DNA of 46,900 bases from Streptomyces afghaniensis 772. Lineage in GTDB: Bacteria > Actinomycetota > Actinomycetes > Streptomycetales > Streptomycetaceae. The stretch covers positions 1 to 46,900 of the forward strand of contig KE354464.1 of assembly GCA_000415505.1 (NCBI GenBank), read 5' to 3'. Position 1 is the stretch's first letter. Every line of letters begins with the position of its first letter. Both the position numbers and the translations under genes were made by a program. This document shows positions 39,205 through 46,900 of the stretch, one piece after another. The notes beneath the pieces were generated by a model. The model was not told where the DNA came from, ran no database searches, and was given only the letters and a program-made list of their open reading frames with translations.

Positions 39205-40069
39205 GACCGTGTCCTACATGGTCAGTTAGCGGTTGTGCCGGACATGGGGAGTGGGCGGTGGGGATGGATCGTTCCGGACGGATTGTGGGAGATCGCGAAG
39301 CCGTTGCTGCCGCCGGCGCGGGCGCGGCCGCGAGGGGGCGGGGTCGCGAACATCGATGATGAGGCGGTCTTCGCCGCGATCATCTACGTGTTGGTCAGCG
39401 GCTGCGCCTGGCGGGCACTGCCGCCGTGCTTCGGAGCGTCGAAGTCGACCGTGCACCGCCGCTTCGCCATCTGGTCTCGTGCGGGAGTCTGGGAACGGCT
39501 GCATCAAAAGGTCCTGCAGCTCCTGGACGAGCGGAACTTGGTCGACTTGTCCCGTGTGGTCCTCGACTCCGCGCACGTGCGCGCTAAAGTAGGGGGCGAA
39601 CACACAGGTCCGAGCCCCGTGGACCGGGGTAAGCCGGGTTCCAAAATGCACGTCCTGTCCGACGCGAACGGACTGCCTCTACGCGTCGGAGTCTCCGCGG
39701 CCAGCACTCACGACAGTCAGGCCCTGAAGCCGGTGCTGTCCCATTTCCACATGGGACACGAATCCCACGCGGCCGATTCCAAGCCAAAGCGCCTGCATGC
39801 TGACAAGGCGTACGACGTGCCTCACCTGCGGCGATGGTTATGGGGCAAGCGCATCGGCGTCCGGATCGCCGCCAAGGGCGATCGACTCCAGCGAACGGCT
39901 CGGCCGTCAGCAGTGGGTCATCGAGCGCATCATGTCCTGGCTGACCGGCTACCGCCGTCTCACCCATCGCTACGAGCACCATCCCCGCAACTACCTGGCC
40001 TTTCTCGGACTGGCCGCCGCCCTCTGCTGCTACAAACGGCTCCTCAAACTGACCATGTAGGACACGGTC
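39205..40069 (+). mobile_element. IS5-family (IS427-group-like) insertion sequence, copy 1
   Basis: 865 bp bounded by terminal inverted repeats GACCGTGTCCTACATGGTCA(GTT), 23 bp exact, flanked by TA on each side (CTTA...TAAG). The DDE transposase fills it. It is nearly identical to the inverted copy at 45520-46380; the two differ mainly by single-base gains and losses. Confidence 0.9.
39235..40060 (+). pseudogene. IS5-family transposase, copy 1, one frame break
   Basis: From GTG 39235: MGSGRWGWIVPDGLWEIAKP, the helix-turn-helix part WRALPPCFGASKSTVHRRF, and the DDE catalytic core with VVLDSAHVRAK (first Asp) and RLHADKAYDV (second Asp). After IAAKG the frame must change to read IDSSERLGRQQWVIERIMSW (catalytic Glu) and on to LLKLTM. 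One extra G near 39879 (GGC-G-ATC) explains it; copy 2 lacks that base. IS427-group elements can use programmed -1 shifting, but no slippery heptamer is visible, so I treat it as damaged. Confidence 0.8.
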
Positions 40070-40225
40070 TAAGGGAAGGAACGCGTCGACGTAGGCCCGC
40101 ACGAGTGCTGCCGCCCCGGCCGTCGTAACGTTTATCGTCCAGGTGCCGGTCGCGTGCCAGCCGCAGTCCAGCTGGAACCGGTGCCCGCCGTACGCGTACT
40201 CCAGCTCGCTGGTGCGACACCGCAT
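40070..40225 (-). pseudogene. 5' fragment of a gene interrupted by IS copy 1
   Basis: About 52 codons from ATG 40225 (RTSELEYAYGGHRFQLDCGW ... AALVRAYVDAFLP) have protein-like composition and run straight into the IS end. Family unknown. The rest may lie on the other side of the IS (38936-39204). Confidence 0.4.
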
Positions 40226-40404
40226 AAGCCGGGCACCCCGTTGGCCTCACTAAATCTCGTCAGCCGCTGCGGTCCTCGCCACAGAGCGGCAAGGCTGGAA
40301 GAGTTCACTGATCGTGACCGCTGATGAGTTCACGGACGCCAGACCATGACCACGAAGCGGCTCTCGATGTTGCTCCGGGGAAGAACTGCAACGGGACTCC
40401 TGAG
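40226..40404. other. Short noncoding gap
   Basis: About 180 bp after the truncated frame and before the end of the proline-rich repeat gene. I see no gene, terminator hairpin or repeat. Confidence 0.4.
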
Positions 40405-41034
40405 TCATGGGCGGAAAGGCATTGGAGGGTCGTAGATGCCCGTTCCCTGTTGGCTGAGCGCGTCTTTCATCTGATCCGACAGGCGATCACCTACCGAAGT
40501 TGGCTTATATTCCTGCGGCTTCGAGTTTTGCTGCGGCCGATTATCTTTGGACAGGTTTGGCAGATTCGGTGAATTTTCCCTGAGCTTCGCCACCTCCCTA
40601 TCTGCAAGGAACTTTTTCCCCTCGGGCGTATTTTTCCATTCGTCATATCGACGTTGACCTTCTGGCGTGTGCTGCCCTCCCTTCCATAGGCGTTGCCCCT
40701 CTGCGGTAAGGCCCCCGGGCATGGGCTTGCCGCCCTCCGGCTTACCGGGTTTCCCCGGACCAGCTTCCGGAGGTTTCGTGGGCTTGCCCTCCGGCTGACT
40801 GGGTTTCCCCGGACCAGCTTCCGGAGGTTTCGTGGGCTTGCCCTCCGGCTGACTGGGTTTCCCCGGACCAGCTTCCGGAGGTTTCGTGGGCTTGCCCTCC
40901 GGCTGACTGGGTTTCCCCGGACCAGCTTCCGGAGGTTTCGTGGGCTTGCCCTCCGGCTGACTGGGTTTCCCCGGACCGGCGTCGGTGGGTTTCGTGTGCT
41001 TGCCGCCCTCCGGTTGTCCCATGAAACGGCCCAA
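40405..41034 (-). CDS. Proline/lysine-rich tandem-repeat protein of unknown function
   Basis: A 209-residue frame with five copies of an 18-residue unit (KPSQPEGKPTKPPEAGPG) and a hydrophilic C-terminus containing two related TPEG motifs (HTPEGQRRYDEWKNTPEGKKFLADRE) and a Pro/Gln tail. Such repeats form extended, surface-type linkers. A hydrophobic start, MKRLTDGVMLVVGAAL, is encoded just upstream from ATG 41099 in another frame. One added base near 41060 would fuse it into MLVVGAALECEPGPLGRFMG. The natural product may therefore be an exported or anchored protein and this gene 5'-frameshifted. As it stands the start could be TTG 41034 or ATG 41022. Divergent from the ATPase gene. Confidence 0.6.
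   Translation of the reverse strand: MGRFMGQPEGGKHTKPTDAGPGKPSQPEGKPTKPPEAGPGKPSQPEGKPTKPPEAGPGKPSQPEGKPTKPPEAGPGKPSQPEGKPTKPPEAGPGKPGKPEGGKPMPGGLTAEGQRLWKGGQHTPEGQRRYDEWKNTPEGKKFLADREVAKLRENSPNLPNLSKDNRPQQNSKPQEYKPTSVGDRLSDQMKDALSQQGTGIYDPPMPFRP
40747..41016. repeat. 54-bp tandem repeat array inside the repeat-protein gene
   Basis: Units start at 40747, 40801, 40855, 40909 and 40963. The first four are almost identical, the fifth diverged. The period is a multiple of three, so unit number can change without breaking the frame. Confidence 0.92.
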
Positions 41035-41185
41035 CGGGCCGGGCTCGCACTCAAGGCGGCGCCTACCACCAACATAACTCCGTCAGTCAACCGCTTCATT
41101 TGATCGATAATCGCGCGGTCTCCCCACGCGCATCTGATAGACGTCGGATACGTTAGAAGCGAGGTGAGGAGCATGCCCCATACTC

Positions 41186-44100
41186 ATGGCCACACTGCAA
41201 ACCACTGTCGCTACCGAGCCGCGTCAAGGGCTCGGTCCGGCCGGGTGCTCTGAAATGGTTAACGATCCAGTCACCACTGCGACTCTTGATTACTTGCAGC
41301 GCACCCAACTCGTTCCCGCAATTGACACGGACGCCGCAGTGATTGTGACTAAGGATGTCCGGCGCATGCTACGCGTCACGGGGGTCGGCCAGCCGAGACG
41401 CCCGTCGGCGCCACGTGCAGAGGGCACGGCGATTGAGCCGCCAACGCTGCCGTTGCTGGTGGGTCTCGCCGGTGCAGGGGTCCCGGTCGCGTTCCTACTC
41501 GAAGGTCAAAGTGACGGAGTGTCAGTACGGCTAGGCACCTGGGCTCCGTTGGGCATGGGTGACGCGGCGATCGATGCTCGACAAACAATGCTTTGTGCCA
41601 TGCTCGACGGTTCTTATCCAGCTGTTGACCTTTCCCCCGGGCCAGCCGCGACTCCCGGATTTGACTATGGCGCGCTAGGTCTGGGCGTGCCGGCTCCATT
41701 GATAGCTGACCCGCGTGACGGCGCGCTGCCAATCGACCGTCTGGTGCGATCGATGACAGGTTTGCGATGGGCTGCACTCGTTCTGGCGGTGCCTGTTGAT
41801 GCCGCCGCACTTGGCGCGGACCGCAATCGAGTCCTCAACGAAATGCGTGCGGTGGCCGCTGCGGTGCAAGCGGCTGGAGTACGCAGTCCCCTCGCTGAGC
41901 ACTACCAGATCTTGCTGCAGCGACGTCTTGACGCGTTGGCGGATGCTCAGGGGCGTGGAGGTTGGCGCACCGGTGTCTACCTTCTCGGCTCCCGTCCACA
42001 GGATGTCGCAGCGTTGACCAGTGCATGGCGGGCCGTATTTTCCGGCGCGCTTTTGGTGCCGGAACCGGTGCGCACGACGACGCATCCGACGATCGCCCAG
42101 CTGGCAGCCTGCTGGGGCATGCCGGAGGGGCCGGCGCAACCTGGCCCCAGTGGGTATCAGCACCCCTTTGCTGCACAGACGTTGTTGAGCTCGTCTCAGC
42201 TTGCCGGGTACGTGCATCTGCCAGCCTTGGAAACGGCGGGCTTCAGTGTCCGCATCGTCCCGCGGTTTGATGTGTCGTCTCCACCGAGCGCGGGCCCAAG
42301 CGTGGCCGATCGGTTCGGTAGTGGAGAGGGACCAGCCGAGTGCTACGGCGTTCACCGTTCCCATCGACTCGTTGACTCGGCACGTGTTCGTCGCGGGTGT
42401 GACCGGCTCCGGCAAGAGCAATTCAGTGCTTCACCTGATCCGCCAGGTGGCTGTTGCAGGCGTCCCATTCCTCGTGGTCGAGCCGGCCAAGGCGGAGTAC
42501 CGAGCGCTGCTGCGCGACCCAATAGTCGGTCCTGCTTTGCGCGTCTTCACTCTTGCCGGGAGACAGTCTCACCCCTACGCCTCAATCCTTCGAGTCCCGA
42601 CGGAGCTCCATCGAGGGCATGTGGACTTGCTGCGTGCCGTCTTCGAGGGAGCGTTCGGCATGTGGGCACCGCTACCACAAGTGCTGGAGCGCTGCCTGCA
42701 TGAGGTGTACGAAGACCGTGGCTGGGACTTGCGAACTGACACTAACCACCGCCTAGACGAGCATGCACCCGCCTGGTCGGCCTTTCCTACCCTGAGCGAT
42801 CTCGCCACGAAGGTTCCCACAGTCACACGCTCGCTGGGATACGACGCAGAAGTCACCGCAAACATCGAAGCCGCGCTGACGACCCGAATCAACAGCCTGC
42901 GCCTCGGAGGAAGGGGGCGGCTGCTTGACGTACCACGCTCTCTGCCGATGGCCGAACTGCTTGCAGCACCGACGGTCATAGAACTTGAGTCGATGGGAAG
43001 CGATGACGACAAAGACGTTCGTCATGGGTCTTCTGTTGGTTGCGGCTCGCAGAATATCGCCGCGCACAGGGGCAACGCCCCGGACTCACTCACCTGTTCG
43101 TCGTCGAGGAAGCACACCGTCTACTGGGGGCCGTACAGCCTGTGCGGAGTGAGAACGTCGCCGATCCGCGAGGCAGCGCAGTCGAGAGTTTCACGAATCT
43201 GCTGTCAGAGATCCGCGCCTACGGGCAGGCGTAGTCATCGCCAACCAAGTGCCGACCCGGCTCGCACCTGAGGTCGTTGAAGAACACCCTGCTGAAGCTG
43301 GCACATCGGACGGTCGCAGCCGACGATCGTTTCGCCCTGGCCAGCACGATGAGCATGGACCAGGCCCAGTCCGACGCGCTGGTCCCGCTGGCGGTCGGCC
43401 GCGCGGCAGCCTTCGGATTCGGGGCAGATGCCCCTGTGTTGGTACAGGTGCCGCCGACGAAGGATGACAAGCTGATCCGGGATACCGATGATGCCGCGGT
43501 CCGGAACGCCATGGCGGCCTGGCGCCGTGCCGGGCGCTGGAACGAGCTCTGGTTGGCCAGGCCCTCCTGCGTGGCCGCGTGCATAGGCCACGACGAGGAG
43601 TGCACAGCTGCCCGGTCGCTGCTGGACCAACGTCTTGTACGCCGGACGTTCACCCGCATCGTGCTGTCCCTGCTGTCGGACCCAACAAGCCTCGAACGCA
43701 CCTGGCAAGATCTCGTGCAAATCGTTCGCCCTCACCAGGGACCACGCATTGAGGAGACCGCCCTCTTGCGCTGCCTCGCCGCGCACGCCCCACGATTGGT
43801 ACGCAGAACGCAGAGGCGCACAGGCAGAGTGGACATACAGTGCCACACTGCAATACGCACATCGGCTGCGGCAAGCCCTTCTCGCACCCGTGACCGGCGC
43901 CCTCCGAGATCGATGCCTTTCGCACTTATGCGACTGATCAGCACGCCTGCGGGCCCGCCATATCCGGCGTGCACGGAAGTTTGCCCGGAGCACACATGCC
44001 TGTACCGGGGAGCAGCAGCCGATCTCGTGGCCGAGGGACGATATGACGCCTCTTGGGCGGCGGCCGATGCCGCAGACAGAGGTAACAGCAGCCGGGACGC

Positions 44101-44317
44101 TACGTGGCAAGTGTGCGAGTCCGTGACATTCGAGCTTCTAGAGTATCCACCCGACGACGCATCGGCTGAACAGCGCACTCAGATCGAGGAAAACAGGAGA
44201 CGTGTAGGGTTGTGCTTCGCCCAACAGATGCTCGCGGCCGATACTTACGAGCTTCCGCGTTCAGTGCGCAGCATTATTGCCGCTCTCCTCCTTACTCGAC
44301 CCACCAGCGATGGGTAA
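41186..44317 (+). pseudogene. HerA/DUF87-like P-loop ATPase gene, broken by about eight single-base indels
   Basis: Joined across frames, this encodes an approximately 1040-residue protein. There is an N-terminal ~370-residue domain (unrecognised), Walker A HVFVAGVTGSGKSNS, then FLVVEPAKAEYRALLRDP, FEGAFGMWAPLPQVLERCLH and EVYEDRGWDL. Walker B is LTHLFVVEEAHRLL, followed by SFTNLLSEIRAYGQ and VIANQVPTRLAPEVV, the HerA/VirB4-type order. The C-terminus has a Cys cluster (PYPACTEVCPEHTCLYR). Frame breaks lie near 42308, 43012, 43036, 43232, 43275, 43790, 43899 and 43952: seven extra bases and one missing. HerA-like ATPases pump DNA and occur in end-resection and anti-phage systems; no Sir2 or nuclease partner is seen here. 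A strong GGTGAGGAGC lies before ATG 41173 in another frame, so even the start may be shifted. Confidence 0.78.
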
Positions 44318-44337
44318 ACCCCACCCAGCCGAAGTTG

Positions 44338-44979
44338 TCACTCGGGCTCTTCGAAACCGGGCGGTGGACCGGAAAATCCCTGATAGGCGAGCCATGCAAA
44401 CACTATCAATATTACGGCGAATACGATTACCGCCAGGATAACGGCGGCTTTAGGAACACCCTTGGAACGTACGGTGGCACCGGTGGTGAGGTTTTCCAGC
44501 CGGGTCACCCGAAGTGTCCCGGCACGCATCCGCCCACTTGCCCGAACCGAGTCACCGTCACTCACAGAACCCTCGAAGGTAAGACCCCTCATTTCTACGG
44601 GGATGAGGGATACCCGGTTTCCAGAGTCGTCGTATCGCTCGATCCGGAAAGTCCAAATCGACTCTGACCCCTGATCTCCACGCGATTCGGATCGCGCCTG
44701 AACACCGCGCACTTGACCTTCAGCGTGCCCGCCTCCAATCGAAAAGGAAGGGGGTGGTGGCGGATGTACCGCACGCTTGTTTTCATTCCCACCTCGGCCC
44801 TCAGGAGCGGTCCGCCCTTCACCACCATCGCGCACTGGCCGGGGCGGGGGGTTAGGAGGTGGAGGCGGCGACGTGGAGGACCTGTCAGGCGATCTGACGG
44901 AATGGCCGCAATAACTGCAGAAGGACGAACTCGGCCCGACTTCCCCGCCGCAATTTGGGCATATCCATGCATTGTTCAT
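44338..44979 (-). CDS. Zinc-ribbon protein with proline-rich linker, OB-like domain and C-terminal membrane anchor
   Basis: 213 residues, intact. The N-terminal zinc ribbon is WICPNCGGEVGPSSSFCSYC (CxxC...CxxC). A Pro-rich linker (SPPPPPNPPPRP; HPPPPPSFS) follows. Next comes a beta-rich domain, with FRIERYDDSGNRVSLIPVEM and SVSDGDSVRASGRMRAGTLR, that looks like a small OB fold. The end is one membrane helix (AVILAVIVFAVILIVFAWLA) and a short tail, so it is probably tail-anchored with the zinc ribbon inside the cell. ATG 44979 has GGAAG 8 nt upstream; an upstream in-frame start is less likely. It converges on the HerA-like gene (20 bp apart). Family and role unknown. Confidence 0.75.
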   Translation of the reverse strand: MNNAWICPNCGGEVGPSSSFCSYCGHSVRSPDRSSTSPPPPPNPPPRPVRDGGEGRTAPEGRGGNENKRAVHPPPPPSFSIGGGHAEGQVRGVQARSESRGDQGSESIWTFRIERYDDSGNRVSLIPVEMRGLTFEGSVSDGDSVRASGRMRAGTLRVTRLENLTTGATVRSKGVPKAAVILAVIVFAVILIVFAWLAYQGFSGPPPGFEEPE

Positions 44980-45519
44980 GCGAAACACTTCCGTAGTGTC
45001 GCCAGGTTGGTTCTCCCCTCTTCCAGGAAACACCCGCAGGGCGCGCGGAGCAAATCGGCGACGACACCTTAAGCGCTGACGGTGACCAGCTCAACATCCT
45101 CTCCATTGAGGAAACTGCCCATACGTCAAGGTCGGTCGGTCAGAGGAAGCGCATCGTGAAGCACGAGCACGATGCGGCGATACAGGTCTGTCTACTCCCT
45201 GCCCGACACCTGCCGTGGGAGCAGCGACTCTTGGCCCGGCTCGACACAGGTGTGGTCGACTCGCCCCACGCCGCCAGGGTCTCCCCTGAGCAGTATCCCC
45301 ACACTTGTAGCGTTGCTTCGCGCGAACAGCGCCAGCTATGCCATGGAAGCGGGGTGTTAGTTGTCCCGCCAACAGTTCGCAAAACCGCCGTCTGGCCAGA
45401 GGAATAACGGCCTCACAGTTCCCTCTCTGACCAGTCCGCGACTGGAGAAAAGGGCGCGACGCGCGGGCCACTACAGCGCGGCTCTTACCGGCGGCACCCC
45501 ACTGACCCCCGTGGGTTTA
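44980..45519. other. Mostly noncoding stretch before IS copy 2, one doubtful small frame
   Basis: About 540 bp. A plus-strand frame from GTG 45156 to 45407 (VKHEHDAAIQVCLLPARHLP ..., 83 residues) has AGAGGAAG upstream and no recognised domain. It may be a remnant. Nothing else is supported. Confidence 0.35.
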
Positions 45520-46380
45520 GACCGTGTCCTACATGGTCAGTTTGAGGAGCCGTTTGTAGCAGCAGAGGGCGGCGGCCAGTCCGAGAAAGGCCAGGTAGTT
45601 GCGGGGATGGTGCTCGTAGCGATGGGTGAGACGGCGGTAGCCGGTCAGCCAGGACATGATGCGCTCGATGACCCACCTGCTGCGGCCGAGCCGTTCGCTG
45701 GAGTCGATGCCCTTGCGGCGATCCAGACGCCGATGCGCTTGCCCCATAACCATCGCCGCAGGTGAGGCACGTCGTACGCCTTGTCAGCATGCAGGCGCTT
45801 TGGCTTGGAATCGGCCGCGTGGGATTCGTGTCCCATGTGGAAATGGGACAGCACCGGCTTCAGGGCCTGACTGTCGTGAGTGCTGGCCGCGGAGACTCCG
45901 ACGCGTAGAGGCAGTCCGTTCGCGTCGGACAGGACGTGCATTTTGGAACCCGGCTTACCCCGGTCCACGGGGCTCGGACCTGTGTGTTCGCCCCCTATTT
46001 GGCGCGCACGTGCGCGGAGTCGAGGACCACACGGGACAAGTCGACCAAGTTCCGCTCGTCCAGGAGCTGCAGGACCTTTTGATGCAGCCGTTCCCAGACT
46101 CCCGCACGAGACCAGATGGCGAAGCGGCGGTGCACGGTCGACTTCGACGCTCCGAAGCACGGCGGCAGTGCCCGCCAGGCGCAGCCGCTGACCAACACGT
46201 AGATGATCGCGGCGAAGACCGCCTCATCATCGATGTTCGCGACCCGCCCCCTCGCGGCCGCGCCCGCGCCGGCGGCAGCAACGGCTTCGCGATCTCCCAC
46301 AATCCGTCCGGAACGATCCATCCCCACCGCCCACTCCCCATGTCCGGCACAACCGCTAACTGACCATGTAGGACACGGTC
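45520..46380 (-). mobile_element. IS5-family insertion sequence, copy 2 (inverted)
   Basis: 861 bp with the same 23-bp terminal inverted repeats as copy 1, opposite orientation, flanked by TTA on both sides (45517-45519 and 46381-46383), a 3-bp target duplication. Together with copy 1 it brackets 5.45 kb of cargo. Confidence 0.9.
45529..46350 (-). pseudogene. IS5-family transposase, copy 2, three frame breaks
   Basis: It begins like copy 1 (GTG 46350). Compared with copy 1 it lacks a G in the run near 46245, a G at AAAGTA near 45998 (which makes a stop after HVRAK) and has its own frame change at GCCGCAAGG before IDSSERLGRSRWVIERIMSW. Every change is a single-base loss. It cannot make a full transposase as written. 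Confidence 0.8.
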
Positions 46381-46423
46381 TTAGCCCCTGGCAACGTCCC
46401 ACCTGCACGACGGCAGGCCGTCA

Positions 46424-46900
46424 TCATGCGTCAACCAGCTCCCGAGCCTTCTTCGCCGCCGTCGCTTTCTTCGCGGCCGTCGTCTTGGCCGGAGCCTTCT
46501 TCGCCGCCGTCGTCTTCTTCGCGGCCGTCGTCTTGGCCGGAGCCTTCTTCGCCGCCGTCGTCTTCTTCGCGGCCGTCGTCTTGGCCGGAGCCTTCTTCGC
46601 CGCCGTCGACTTCTTCGCGGCCGTCGTCTTGGCCGGAGCTTCTTCGCGCCGTCGACTTGGCCAGCGTCGCCCTTTTGGTCGATGCCTGCTCCTTCTTCTG
46701 CGAAACCGCAGACAACGGCGCCCTGGCGGCTCGACGTCGAGCCGACGGTCTCGGGGATCTGGCAGATTTACCTGCCACTGAAAGCGGGCGGAGTTCCCGA
46801 GCGGCTCGTTCCAGCGCCGCAGCGAGACTATCTACAATCCAATCCCAAAGTTCACCTTCGGATACATCTGATTCGACGATTCGGGAATATCTATCAGAAG
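46424..46900 (-). pseudogene. Protein with histone-H1-like Lys/Ala/Pro repeat tail, N-terminus outside window, frameshifted
   Basis: Read from the right edge: an acidic/helical part (EGELWDWIVDSLAAALERAA), a basic linker (RSPRPSARRRAARAP; QKKEQASTKRATLAKSTA) and then about four 16-residue units of the type KKAPAKTTAAKKTTAA, ending AKKARELVDA and a stop at 46424. Such tails bind DNA nonspecifically and occur in actinobacterial HU-like and H1-like proteins. Between the linker and the repeats two G's are missing relative to the repeat unit (near 46640-46650), which throws the frame. I infer the intended frame from the repeats; the N-terminal domain is not visible, so the type of protein is open. 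Confidence 0.6.
46461..46652. repeat. 48-bp tandem repeat array coding the Lys/Ala/Pro tail
   Basis: About four copies of a 48-bp unit containing GCCTTCTTCGCCGCCGTCGT and TTCTTCGCGGCCGTCGTC, encoding KKAPAKTTAAKKTTAA on the minus strand. The rightmost copy is short by two bases. Confidence 0.88.

Larger units (their letters stand above)
36451..46900. mobile_element. Integrated genetic element, left end, running off the right edge
   Basis: It starts at the pcaL junction with a tyrosine recombinase reading towards the junction. GC and third-position GC fall at this point, intergenic gaps widen, two inverted IS copies appear, and cargo of unknown function and broken genes follow. No replication initiator, transfer (FtsK/Tra) or phage structural gene is in the visible part, so I cannot say whether it is an AICE, a prophage remnant or a plain genomic island. 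Confidence 0.65.

Noticed and set aside
39870-39890. Programmed -1 ribosomal frameshift in the IS transposase
   Set aside because: No X-XXY-YYZ slippery heptamer is present, and the two copies differ from each other by gained and lost bases at this point, so damage or sequence error is likelier.
40747-41016. CRISPR-like array
   Set aside because: The 54-bp units are contiguous with no spacers and encode in-frame 18-residue repeats.
40491-41099. Alternative repeat protein RGNPVSRRASPRNLRKLV in the frame of MKRLTDG
   Set aside because: Only the other frame gives a natural C-terminus (TPEG motifs, Gln/Pro tail). The hydrophobic start probably belongs to it after a frame correction.
46461-46652. 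CRISPR-like or satellite array
   Set aside because: 48-bp units without spacers that encode Lys/Ala/Pro repeats on the minus strand.

Overview
The window is about 71-73% GC over its first 36.5 kb. It has strong G/C bias at third codon positions, many GTG starts, GGAGG-type ribosome sites and two copies of intergenic repeats that I recognise from Streptomyces. I read it as a Streptomyces (or very close actinomycete) chromosome segment carrying the left end of an integrated mobile element.

Layout. (1) 1-10.7 kb holds housekeeping and accessory genes: the left-truncated gene for a large LuxR/MalT-type ATP-dependent regulator, a class II glutamine amidotransferase, an overlapping pair (phytoene-desaturase-like FAD oxidoreductase and macrodomain protein), an inositol-monophosphatase-family enzyme, a gamma-glutamyltransferase-like gene broken by one missing base, a CPBP membrane protease, a DinB-like protein and an exported Cys-pair protein. 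(2) 10.8-19.7 kb, all on the minus strand, is a reductive pyrimidine/hydantoin degradation cluster: two beta-ureidopropionase-like amidohydrolases, a class III aminotransferase, a PucR-type regulator (frameshifted here), a dihydropyrimidinase, an LLM flavin oxidoreductase and an NCS1 permease. Together these would import a pyrimidine or hydantoin, open the ring, release the beta-amino acid and transaminate it. No classical dihydropyrimidine dehydrogenase is present, so the LLM protein is the candidate for that step. (3) 19.9-36.5 kb has a UL36-like low-complexity protein, a divergent XRE regulator/methionine aminopeptidase pair with a shared palindromic promoter, a ClpC-type unfoldase, a secreted gamma-glutamyltransferase, a membrane-anchored unknown, a secreted CocE/S15 hydrolase, an orphan amino-acid ABC ATPase, a secreted SGNH esterase, exonuclease III, an MBL-fold hydrolase and PcaL (enol-lactone hydrolase/carboxymuconolactone decarboxylase fusion).

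(4) 36.45-46.9 kb is foreign and lower in GC. A tyrosine recombinase ends 29 bp upstream of pcaL. The first ~31 codons of pcaL have element-like codon use that switches abruptly to chromosomal use at a 7-3-7 bp inverted repeat. I infer that the element inserted inside pcaL and supplied a replacement 5' end. The element holds a gene-poor stretch with strong hairpins and a tRNA-like RNA fold, two inverted IS5-family copies 5.4 kb apart and, between them, a proline-rich repeat protein, a broken HerA-like ATPase gene and a zinc-ribbon/membrane protein. A histone-H1-like Lys/Ala/Pro tail gene runs off the right edge.

Reading frames in region 4 are broken at many places by single-base gains or losses, whereas only two such breaks occur in the 36 kb of chromosome. 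Either the consensus is poor there or the cargo is freshly decayed. Functions come from motif recognition by eye; no searches were run.
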